Source of the DNA: Hymenoscyphus infarciens
Taxonomy: Eukaryota; Ascomycota; Leotiomycetes; Helotiales; Helotiaceae
DNA length: 64,000 nt
Reading direction: 5' to 3'
NCBI GenBank assembly: GCA_001414345.1
Contig: LLCB01000014.1
Span: 186,001 to 250,000 of the forward strand
Shown piece after piece: positions 54,901 through 64,000 of the stretch (the stretch's first letter is position 1; each line of letters begins with the position of its first letter). A model generated the notes under the pieces. That model was not told the origin of the DNA. It did no database searches and was given only the letters and a program-made list of their open reading frames with translations. Position numbers and translations under genes: made by a program.

Positions 54901-57279
54901 TCCGTAGTCAACAAGGATATGTAGGTTTTGCAAGGAAGCAGCCTTATGCTTGTATTGCAGCGGGGATATGAGTTCAAGAATAAGGTTATCTGAGTTTATT
55001 TGATTCCATCTACATTCTTATCCGCTAGAAAATCTCTACTATCGAAAGTTTTTCTATCGTCCTTCAAAGTATGAAATAGAATCTATCATCTTTTCCCCAA
55101 TTTTTTTCAGTGCTGAAGTGGAGTGTTTGTCCTTGGTTATTCACAGGTAAGTATTGAGCAACATTCATATGTTGCAGCAAAGCGCATCTGCAAGATGAGC
55201 AGGGCAAAGCCGATCTGGCGTCAAAAAGGGTGGCTGAAGTTATATATAGGGTCGTGGAAGTAGGTAGTGAACTTATACTTTTTTTTACATATTCACTTAA
55301 AACGGAAGGGATCGCACTCTTCTTCTGGAATACCAATTGCAAGCTATTTACATATCGATTCTCTTACCTAAAAGGATGAACGGGATATCGAGTCACTAAG
55401 GAAGGAGAGGTGGATACCCATCTTAGGAAGAACGAACTGAGCTAGAAAAGTATATAATAAATCTCGCTGCTCACTCCCTTAAACAATTCAAGCGATTCCC
55501 AACCATACTCTACAGCGACAACTAAAGTTAAGTCTTGCCTCCAAATATAAGTCTACTGTCAAATCGTTTCGAACCGTGGAATTATGAACTTGCCTAAAGT
55601 CCATCACCAAAAGAAGGGCTCGGAAGCGAAAGAAGAGAAGAGAGAGAGGATAACCACAGTATCCCACTCTTGGTATTTAAGGGGTCGCTACGCAAACCAA
55701 CCAGCAAAGTTGTCTGGGTGGTGTATTCGTGACAAAATTCAGTGGCAAAATTGCTTACAAGGCTGAATTTGCTAGTGTAATTGATACTCTTAGACAGCGA
55801 AAATTCGTCTCTGTAAGACGAGCGAATAGAACGCCATATAGGTTATGAGTTTCATCTATTCAACCTCCATATTAAAACTATCAGTCCGCTCCACAATAAA
55901 ACCCTCGAGCTCGTACTTCCTCAACAGCCGCGAGAGATTGCTTATTACAACTTTCCATTCTTGAAGTTGGTGCTTTTACCTCTTAAGAAAGTTAGATAGT
56001 AACTTGTTACATGCAAAGGCGGGTCGCATAGTCTTGGCTCAATCAGGGCGTGAGGTACATAGGTTTCTTGAGGCTTACCAATGATCTCAACTCAACATTG
56101 ACACGCTAGGTAGAAGATTTATGCCTTGGTTTTTTCTAGATCGTATTCTTCTAGTGAATCATGCTATGGAATATGAACATTTCCTCTTCCTTCCATCGCC
56201 GCTTCTTATCTTTGCTGCCGATCTCAAAGAATCCTTCGACATTGCGCTCTATCTCGCTTACTTCACTTAAACCAGTGTCTGTCGAAGTTGTAGTCAGCTT
56301 GCTGTCTTTCTCAATACTGGTCTATTTCGTGGCGACATAGATATGTGTTGATCTTGTGTTTCCTGGTTGATAACATTGAATATATCTTTCTCGTTTATAC
56401 ATTCCATGCTAACTACTTCCTCAGAGCTCTGATAGGCTCAAGTGATTAGAGTATTTACTAACGAGCTTCTATAGAGCAAATAAATCTTTAAATTCGACAC
56501 TAGACAGGCAGCTTTGTAGTATACTTCCTGTTTTTACCAAGTACTACTTACACTTATAATCTTATAACTATCGATTTCTTACTAGATTCGAAGTGAATTT
56601 TTCAGGTCCCTTCATTTGTAGTATAAATAGAGTAACCCGATCTCTAATCTCTAATGAAGTTTCACTAGAGCTAGTTTTCGCAATACATATATATCATGAC
56701 ACGCCGCGAAGCGAACATTCTAAACTTCAACATTGACGTCTCCGCATGACTTTCAAATATCTCCTTCAAAGTCACGCCTAAGTCCGTGGATCACCTCCGC
56801 GAATTGCCTTCTCAAACCCGAACCTTCCCACTTTCAAAACCCCATCTATACCCAAACACCAGTTGACTGTCGAGAAATTTGAATTCATTCTCTCTCAAAC
56901 CCAAGTCGTACTAGCACAAGAGACAAAACAACCAAAGAGTAAAAGCTTCAACTAGTAGTAGGACCTTAACAATGGTTATGTTCTCGAGGAGTACAAAGGT
57001 GAACATGTTTTCTCGAAGTTCCGTTGATAGGATATCAAATATCGAGAACGTGAGCTTGGTTATTTTCTTTTCTACACTTTAGTTTCCTTCAATTGTACGC
57101 TGTTTCATAACAGATGAAAAGTGACTTACTTCCAACATAGCTAGAATTCACTCTACCCCAGCCCTCGTCGCTTTATTTTTCACACACATTTGCCCACCTT
57201 ATCACCGCAGTCTAGGACATAAATTCCACCACATCGAGAAAACCGTTACACCCGCTATAGATATAGACAGACTTGAGCA
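51996..57279. other. Gene-poor region with scattered repeat relics
   Basis: No convincing gene in 5.3 kb. Overlapping frames at 52830-53146 (one containing 'DSDTDDEILEGSSE') could be a scrap of a gene but cannot be extended. Near 53850-53877 the text GAGCGTCCTAAACAAAGCGGTAAAG resembles core A of the 15.7-19.9 kb array. Near 54357 TACTGTCGAGTTTTATGTTCATTC resembles the start of the 22.6-24.4 kb repeat. Composition is moderately AT-rich but not RIP-like, with opposing fortuitous frames elsewhere. Confidence 0.5.
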
Positions 57280-57795
57280 CCGATACTTTTATATTAATAA
57301 ATTATTAATAATCAGCTCTTGATATAAATTAATACTTTTTTTCTCTAATACAATTAGCGTAATATATCGTTAGTAAAAAAGAGACGATTATTAATATATA
57401 TCGACTTTTTTAAGCTAGTAGTTCTATATAGTAAATAGATATCATATAATATAATTTACTCTTTTTTCTAAAAGCTAGTTTTCTTCTATATAAATACTAT
57501 ATTAATAAATCTAGATTAATTACTTTAAGAGAGCTAAACACTTACTTATATTATATAATAAAAAAGCATATAACTTTACTTAAAATAGAGCTTATAGATT
57601 CTATTAACTATTAGCCTAGAATAACTATTTTGCGCTCACGTAACCTGATATATCGATAGATATCGATATATCGTTAATAACTAATATATTATTAGTATAC
57701 TTCTACTCGATATAATAATCGTTAGGTACCCCCTCGAAGTTTTATCAGTGCCTAAGTCTAGATATAGACCTCCCGATCTAGGAAAGCATATACTC
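57280..57795. repeat. AT-rich segment left of the TIR element
   Basis: TA-rich DNA without frames. Weak inverted strings GCACCGATA (about 57278) and TATCAGTGC (about 57747) might be the ends of a separate small element, but the match is too short to be sure. Confidence 0.4.
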
Positions 57796-59254
57796 CACCA
57801 GGGGATATAGGAATTCGTAACTAGCCGGATTTTAGCTAGAACGTCAAAATAGTACTAATTTTAGCCTACTTTTCTAAATATCTACTATAAATCACTCTTA
57901 ATTACCTTCCTACTATTATTACATAAAGTCTTCACTTAGTTAAGCATCTCTAGGATCCTTTTACATATCTCCGTTAGTATAATCTTACTCTATTTATCTT
58001 AAATAACCTCTCTAAACTCTTATATTATTCTCTACGTTCTATAACATACTCATTACTTTAAGATATTCTAATAAGCTTCTATAAGATTAAGATTAGAGGA
58101 TTATAGAGGATAGATAAGAGTTCTTATATTATACTTATCTTAAAGTACTTATATAAGCCCCTTTTTCTTTAAACTATAACTTAGGTCTCTATCTTCTTAT
58201 AAAAAGAACCCTCTAAGTAGATAAGGCTACTCTTTATACGCCTTCTTAATAGCTTCGATATAAATAGGTAAGAGACGTTTAGTATAGTATTTCTAAGTTA
58301 TTACGTTACTTTTAAGCTTAATATTATACTTATAAGAAAGTAACGCTTCCCACTCCTTTATATATATACTAAACTCCTCTTCTAATTCGGCTTTACGTTT
58401 CCTAGGCTTTAAAGAGCGCTTAGATTATATAATATTATCTTCTTCATTATTATAAAACTCTAGTATTTTATACTTATACTACTAGTTATAATACCTTATA
58501 ACGTATATATAAAACCTAGTCTTTTCGCCCCTTTCTTATATGTTTTCTAGGTTAGTTCACGTTCCTTCTTCTCTAAGAATATACTCTTATACCTATAAAG
58601 AAGAATTAATATATACCTTATTAGTAAAGAAGCTAAACTAAAAGAAATTATCTATTATTTAACTATAGTTTACTACTCTATACCCTCGCCGCTCTCCTAG
58701 GTTCTTATTTAAGATTATCTTCTTAATAAACGCTTACTTATATCTCCTACCCCCCTTTATTACTTACTAAAGTCGGGTTTAAAGTTAGTACTTCTTAATT
58801 AGGATTTAATAGTATTCTATCTAAGCCTTATAAAGTTAATCTTAAACCGGGTTATATAAAGGCAAGACTAGCATCTTATATATATTATCTAATACTATAG
58901 TCCTTCTCCTAAGCTTCTCTAATCGCCTATAAAGCTTATATATAGTAGAAGAACCTATAGCTTTGTACTCGCGGGCCTAGCGTAGGCCGGTTACTTTGAA
59001 GGGTATATATTTACACGTAATCTAGGTCTTAGATTTATAGCCCTAGTATTCTTAAAAGGCATTATAAAATCGGTTTTTCGCTAGCGTATTATAATTACCG
59101 TACCTTCTAAGTGTAGTAGGCGTTATAAGGCCTTTAGAGCGCGTATATAGAGGCTCTATAATATAGGTAAAGTTATTATTTATATTTCAAAGGTCGAACG
59201 TTTAAGTATTACAGCTAAAATCCGGCTAGTCACGAATTCCTACATCCCCTGGTG
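57796..59254. mobile_element. RIP-mutated DNA transposon with 42-bp inverted ends
   Basis: The left end (57796-57837) starts CACCAGGGGATATAGGAATT and the reverse complement of the right end (59213-59254) starts CACCAGGGGATGTAGGAATT. They match at 40 of 42 positions. A possible 3-bp target duplication CTC flanks both sides (57793-57795 and 59255-59257). The 1,459-bp length, TA-rich interior and absence of any open frame indicate a DNA transposon or non-autonomous derivative inactivated by RIP. The superfamily cannot be set from this; a 3-bp duplication would fit CACTA- or PIF/Harbinger-like elements. Confidence 0.82.
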
Positions 59255-60162
59255 CTCTGACTCCGAATCAGACTCCGTTACCTAGCTAGGCCCCAAAAGC
59301 AAGTTGTCTGACATCTCCTCCGAGCCCGTCAGTTCAATGTTTAGAACTAGTGACCTTCATCCTCTCATCTATCCCCCAACTCCACATCGAACCAAAAACT
59401 TTTTTTGTTCTCGATAATGATTCTTGAAAGAAGCTCCTTGCCTTCTCAAAGATAGCTTCGCAAACCAGTAAATAAAGTTCAGATGAATTACAAGGGGAGA
59501 GGAAATCTAAGAAATCGACCTCAAATAGCTTCTACAGAGAGCCAGAGATTTGCCAAACTCCCCATCAGCAGTCTATCCCAAACTCTCAAAAGAAAGCTCG
59601 TTGCTTATCCCCAGCAGCGTATTAACAAACTACTCTACTCATCTAATATGCTGCTTATCCCAGCTCTTCCTCGTCACCTGAAATATGTCTTATACGCCTA
59701 ACTCAAATAACAAGTAAAAGGCCTTTCGGTCATATTTAAAAGGTGTATTATTCCAAACTTATATTTAACATTATTTCTCATATTTAGCAGGGGCATAATT
59801 AGCATTTCACACCAAATCCCCGGGTCTCTTTCATACATTTCTTGTTTTGCATTCCTATGCGTAAATACAACAGAATACATCAGCGAAAGATCCCCGCTCA
59901 TCAATTTCCTCTTCGCCATTTTGCAAAGCGGGGGAACGAGACACAGCGAGTCGTCATTCCCGGTATTCCCATATGACTCTCATAAGGTCGTGAGTTTCGT
60001 AACCCCAACCCCAACCCCGCCCAAGAGCCACTCATGCACCGGAAAAAGCAAGCCACCTTTCAGGTCTCAAAAGAAGTCAGAAAAATCAAGATATCCACCC
60101 CATACCCCATCCCACACCAAATCATACACATAGAACAAAGAAAATGAACGCAAAGTACAATA
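59255..60162. other. Spacer between the transposon and RAD7
   Basis: No convincing gene; small open frames of 60-73 codons (59483-59701 plus strand, 59698-59919 minus strand) show no motif. The last ~150 bp, C/A-rich, are probably the RAD7 3' region. Confidence 0.45.
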
Positions 60163-62283
60163 CTAAATCGCCCTCCCCTCCCCATCCTCAGTCCCCTCAA
60201 TCTGCATGCCCAACGCAGTAGGAACCCCAATCAAAATCTTCCCCTTCGGAACCCTCACATCTCTAACCCCGAAATTGCCAAAGACAGCTACACTCTCAAT
60301 ATTCGGACAACATCTAAAAATAGACGCAACAACAAAATCATTAACCTGCTGACAGAAACTCAGATCTAACTTTCGTAACTCTGGGTATCTCTTATCCGCA
60401 CCGAATGCAATCTCAAAAGTTTCAAGCGAGATGTGTCGACAGGAACTGACATCTAGATAGCGCAGGGTTTTGAAGGAATGATTCATGAGTGCTTCGAAAC
60501 CGAGAGAGGAGAGACCGATACCGTTAGGGTTGTCTTTGGGATCTGTAGAGTCGACGTCTCGGCATTTATGGAAGTCGATGTATGTTAGTGGGGGATTAAG
60601 CCAGTTCGTGAAGAGGTTGGCGAATGCTTGGTCGGTGAGGATTTGGTTGTCGGTGATGCGGAGTTTGGTGATGTTTTGGCAGTTGTCATGGATGGCTTGG
60701 AGGACGCGATCGTCGATGTAGTTTACGGTGTCGAGACAGAAACGTGTTAGGTTGGGGCCGATGGCGTTTAGTATTTGGACGTAGGGTTCAGAACTTGTCT
60801 TTCCGCCGTATATGTTGAGAGTTAATCTTTCGAGTTTGGTGAGCGCGGAGAGGTGGGCGATGCCTTCGTCTGTGACTTTTTGGTTGTGGGATACTTTGAG
60901 GGTTTTCAAATCAGGACAAGTCTTTCCGAGAAGTTCCAATTGTTCGTCACCAAAGTGACCGTCTGTCCAGTAGACTCGCAAAGTTCGAAGATGAGTTCCC
61001 TTTTCGGTGAGGAAACGATTCCATCTCTCGTCATCGATCAAATTGGCTCCGTGGATGCTGAAACTCTCGAGGTTAACGGTAGTATCTAGAAGATGGTCCA
61101 TAACTTTGTTCTTGAACTGAACTCCATCCTTGATGAGCAAGTTTTTGACGGTTGGGGTATACTGAAAGACTCGGATGTAGTCATCGGCCGTAAGAAGAGC
61201 ACCCTCATGAATATTGACTGTTTCCGCGCCAGCTCGAAGGAAGAGATTGAGTGTGTTTGAATCCATAAGTCTTCGCTTAGAGATGATACCAGAAAGTCTG
61301 TTGATCATGGGTTCGGGTAAATCTCCGAGATCCTCGGCCAAGTCGACGTTCTTTGCCAAAGTCTCGATACATAGAGTCATCAAATCCTTGGCTCCCGGGT
61401 ATATACCATCGAGCAAGTTACTTTGGACTTGTCTTCGTTGCCGGCCAGCCGCGGTCTTTCTCTTCTTTCTCGCAGCACCTTCCTCCTTGTCAAGTTCTTT
61501 GGTACATTGAGGACAGAGCAGGCCACCCTCGTCGCCTTTCCGACTATATGCAGTAACACGAAATCGTGTATCGCAGATCTCACAATTTTCCATCTGATCT
61601 GGAAGGGGTGCCATGCTTTCTTCGAAAATGGCCCGAGCAGCCTCGTCCTCGTCCGACATTTCCTCATCTGACCCATATTGACGTCTGCGACGCTGGAATT
61701 GCTTCGAGTTCTTGATTTTGGCAATCGCTTTCTGTTTGGCATGTAAGCAAGAGATCGAATGACAGGTAGTCCAAGAATAAACCGGCAAGTGGCCGAGGGG
61801 ATCAAACGTACTTCTTCCTCCTTCTTGCGCTTGTTTGTCTGCTCCTTTGACTCCCGCTTTCTCCGTGAAGGCACCGGCTCAGGATCCGAATCTGGTTCGG
61901 GGGGCTTGTTCTCTTCTCCGTCTGCTGCAGCAGCTTGCTGTGAGGCCAAGGCAGCAGCTCGTCGAGAGTTGGCATCGAGTCGAATTTGGTTGGCGTTGAT
62001 GTTGTGGGACTGGAATCGAAGTCAGATGGGTTACTCACACGCGGTTTGAAGATAATGATACTTACAGCTAGGAAATCAGTCAAGGCCGACTGTCTGTGGA
62101 AGAAAGTAAGGTCAGCACTTGATACGGCCTCGCTTCGACCCCACGGGTATTTTGGTACTTACGGTCCTCTAATCTGACGTGCTGCTCTCTGAGCGGCAGT
62201 CATGGGAACGTTGGCATTGGGGTTGGCAGACCTAGATAATTGTTAGCACGAAGTATTTAAATATATGCACACACAACATACAT
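60163..62283 (-). CDS. RAD7: Nucleotide-excision-repair protein Rad7
   Basis: Exons, in transcript order, are 62283-62282 (AT only), 62231-62163, 62093-62066, 62009-61812 and 61731-60163, giving 621 residues. Rad7 works with Rad16 in global-genome nucleotide excision repair and in a Cullin/Elongin ubiquitin ligase. Evidence: 'QIRGPQSALTDFLASHNINA', the conserved fungal Rad7 N-terminal box, a basic segment ('KKEEEKAIAKIKNSKQFQRR'), a CxxC..CxxC zinc site (Cys149, Cys152, Cys172, Cys175: 'CEICDTRFRV', 'LLCPQC'), and leucine-rich repeats from about 210 to the end ('CPDLKTLKVSHNQKVTDEGI', 'YPELRKLDLSFCQQVNDFVV'). The start codon appears split by the first intron (AT|G); a stop lies upstream in frame. 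An internal Met 11 codons later (PMTAAQRAAR) is the alternative start. Conserved residues are intact. Confidence 0.9.
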
Positions 62284-63216
62284 TTTGGAGTCTTTGCCTT
62301 CAGAAAGGCTTCGTTCAAGGGCCAAATTTCAAGGTGAATGCCACGATCTTCGTAACCAAAATGTGGAAAGAAGACCAATTATACAATGATGTTTCGTCGT
62401 CGTCGATGTTTCCACTATGAAAAGGAGTCGATGGAAAGAGCGCGAATGCGATGCAATCCCTTTATCAGGCAGACGCGCCTACAGCGGCCGACAGAAAAAA
62501 GTCCGAGCCGGCCGACCAATGAAAAGGCTGGAGGGGAAGTGTTTTTTGTTTAGCGGAGTGGAACAGCGAAACCAAATAGAGCAGGACAGAGTCACTTGAA
62601 TTGGACAGATTCGCCTCAAACACGAGGTGTTCTATGCAAGTCAAGTTCAAGTCAAGTCTCTTTTGCTTTGTTAGATTAGAAGACAATGTTCCAACTTTGA
62701 TGCTGGTGTGGTGTACCAGTACCCAGTACCAGTACCACCTCAGTATCACCCCTTTTTTGCCACCTTCGCCCCTCCACGTGCCCTCAGAACCAAGGCCCCA
62801 CCACGTGACTGCGCGAAGTTCCCGGTCGCGTTGATGCCTGGACGCCGCCAGGGGAATCGTCTACGCCACGAACTTTCTTCTTCTACAAAATCCCCAACGA
62901 TTCATTCCTCGTCCTTTCCATCCCTAAATCCTTCATGGTCAATCTTGCGCTTCCGTGCCTCGTTAAAAGATTGCGGAATTGTTGAATACTGCGACGCCCC
63001 CTCCATCGCCTCCTTATCGCTGCCTCGTCGCAAAGCGTCATTTCATTCACCACCGGCCTCGTGGGAAAGCCAGCGAGGGACCCTCGAATCTCGTCTTGAA
63101 CTTGATATTGTAACAAGTTCCTCTCGTCCTTTCCACCTGCCTGTACCAACCCCATCGTCCCATCCTACCGTCTAAACACTCTTGGTGTCCATCCATCTCA
63201 ACCCATCAAGAACACC
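62284..63216. promoter_or_regulatory. Divergent promoter of RAD7 and the gene at 63217
   Basis: 933 bp between the two starts. Two perfect CACGTG palindromes lie at 62775-62780 and 62802-62807, 21 bp apart, a classic bHLH site. The right part (62880-63216) is C/T-rich, as in a 5' UTR. Both genes may be co-regulated from here; open frames inside are not credible. Confidence 0.5.
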
Positions 63217-64000
63217 ATGGCGCCGCGGGGTCGACCCAAGAAATCCAACCAGGACCTCGCCAGCATTTCAAGACAAGCCTGTAAGTTGTGACACGTTAGA
63301 AACCAATCTCGCACTTTACATGTTGTTACCTTTACGCAATCAATCGTTCGTTTCTGACAAACTTGACAACAGCAACGGGCACACGACGATCCATCCGAAA
63401 TGCCTCCCAGCTCGATCTTTCCATGGCAGACACCCCCGACAAAACTTCAGCGGCTTCCACAGTCAATGGGGATGATGCCTCTTCCTCATCCCAATTCCCA
63501 ACTCTTGAGATGCTCACGAGCGCAAAGAAGCCTCAACCACCAAAGGGTCGCAGTCCAATGTCCTCTGTCACCACCTCTCGGGGCGACAATGATAGCAGTG
63601 GCTACTCTACCCCATTGACCAGCGCGGTCGCAACACCAATCCCTCCTCCGGAAGATGCAGCACCTACTGGCCCTTCCAAGGGTGGAAGAGGACGCCGTAG
63701 CACAAAAATGGCCACTTCTTCAGGAGTCAGTATGGTTGCACAAGCAGCTGCTCTCCGCAACAGCCAGTACTCTCTCAAGCGAAAGCATGTTCCTGATTCA
63801 GAGGAGGAGGATGCGGATGGCGATAATTCTGCGGATGCTCAATTGGCTCGAGCCCTTCAAGAAAAGGAGGATGCTGCAGCTTCGGCTATGGATCTAGAGG
63901 CATTTCCATCTACTTCGAAAACATCTGGTCGTCGGGCTTCCCGAACCAAAAAGAAACTCCGCCCTATGACGGACTATGCCTTTGAGGATGAAGATGAGGA
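63217..64000 (+). CDS. N-terminal part of a nuclear protein, possibly Rad16-like (runs off window)
   Basis: Exon 1 is 63217-63280 and exon 2 runs from 63373 to beyond 64000; the phase-1 junction gives MAPRGRPKKSNQDLASISRQ followed by 'TGTRRSIRNAS'. The visible ~230 residues contain an AT-hook-like 'RGRPKK', a Ser/Thr/Pro-rich linker ('SSGYSTPLTSAVATP'), 'KGGRGRRSTK', 'LKRKHVPDSEEEDADGD', 'DAQLARALQEKED' and an acidic end. No enzymatic domain is reached yet. The Lys-Arg-His/acid box plus the 'LARALQE' repeat recalls the N-terminus of fungal Rad16 ATPases, and the divergent position next to RAD7 fits, but this is an inference. Other chromatin proteins share such tails. The coding call is firm; the identity is not. 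Confidence 0.8.

Noticed and set aside
60000..60025. Telomere-like CCCCAACCCCAACCCC
   Set aside because: It is only two to three units within normal intergenic DNA, and fungal telomeres are TTAGGG; chance.

Overview
The window is nuclear DNA of a filamentous ascomycete (Pezizomycotina). The gene content and style suggest Leotiomycetes, but that rank is an inference. The evidence is: genes with several short introns (GTRNGT donors, CTAAC/CTGAC branch sites, YAG acceptors), a trifunctional trpC-type TRP1, a HET-domain gene, and islands of extreme TpA-rich DNA that look like the product of repeat-induced point mutation (RIP). All gene models below were assembled by hand from reading frames and splice signals.

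Layout. 1-2400 is a RIP-type AT block. 2477-3654 is a broken HET gene (-). 5321-6374 is a six-exon small secreted protein (+). 6375-10949 is a long leader/intergenic region with simple repeats. 10950-12752 is a C2H2 zinc-finger protein (+, 5' end unresolved). 13797-15588 is a RIP-destroyed Tc1/mariner-type transposon with intact inverted ends. 15688-19912 is a gene-free array of degenerate repeats. 21034-22080 is the ER SNARE USE1 (+). 22560-24430 holds a second diverged repeat family. 25082-25799 is a TA-flanked non-autonomous element. 26140-26764 is a URO-D/MetE-like pseudogene (-). 27921-29220 is an HNH-domain protein (+). 29546-35335 is the nucleoporin NUP188 (-). 35685-38020 is TRP1 (+), divergent from NUP188. 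38144-38810 is a second copy of the TA element. 38940-40650 is AT-rich. 41578-43421 is a BRCT protein (+). 45467-48510 is a Sac7-type RhoGAP (-). 50345-50876 is TIM9 (+). 51402 to about 51995 is a third, truncated TA element. 52000-57280 is gene-poor with relics of the same repeats. 57796-59254 is a RIP-mutated element with 42-bp inverted ends. 60163-62283 is the nucleotide-excision-repair gene RAD7 (-). 63217 to the window end is a divergent gene whose N-terminus could be a RAD16-like partner.

Housekeeping genes (USE1, NUP188, TRP1, RhoGAP, TIM9, RAD7) lie in GC-balanced islands separated by transposon-derived AT blocks. No biosynthetic cluster is visible. The two notable functional pairings are NUP188/TRP1, which share a ~350-bp divergent promoter, and RAD7 with the partial gene beside it, which share ~930 bp containing two CACGTG palindromes. 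The least explained sequence is the 15.7-19.9 kb array. It repeats a ~25-nt core at roughly 120-400 bp intervals, lacks RIP although RIPped DNA lies on both sides, and has relatives at 22.6-25 kb and 53-54.5 kb.
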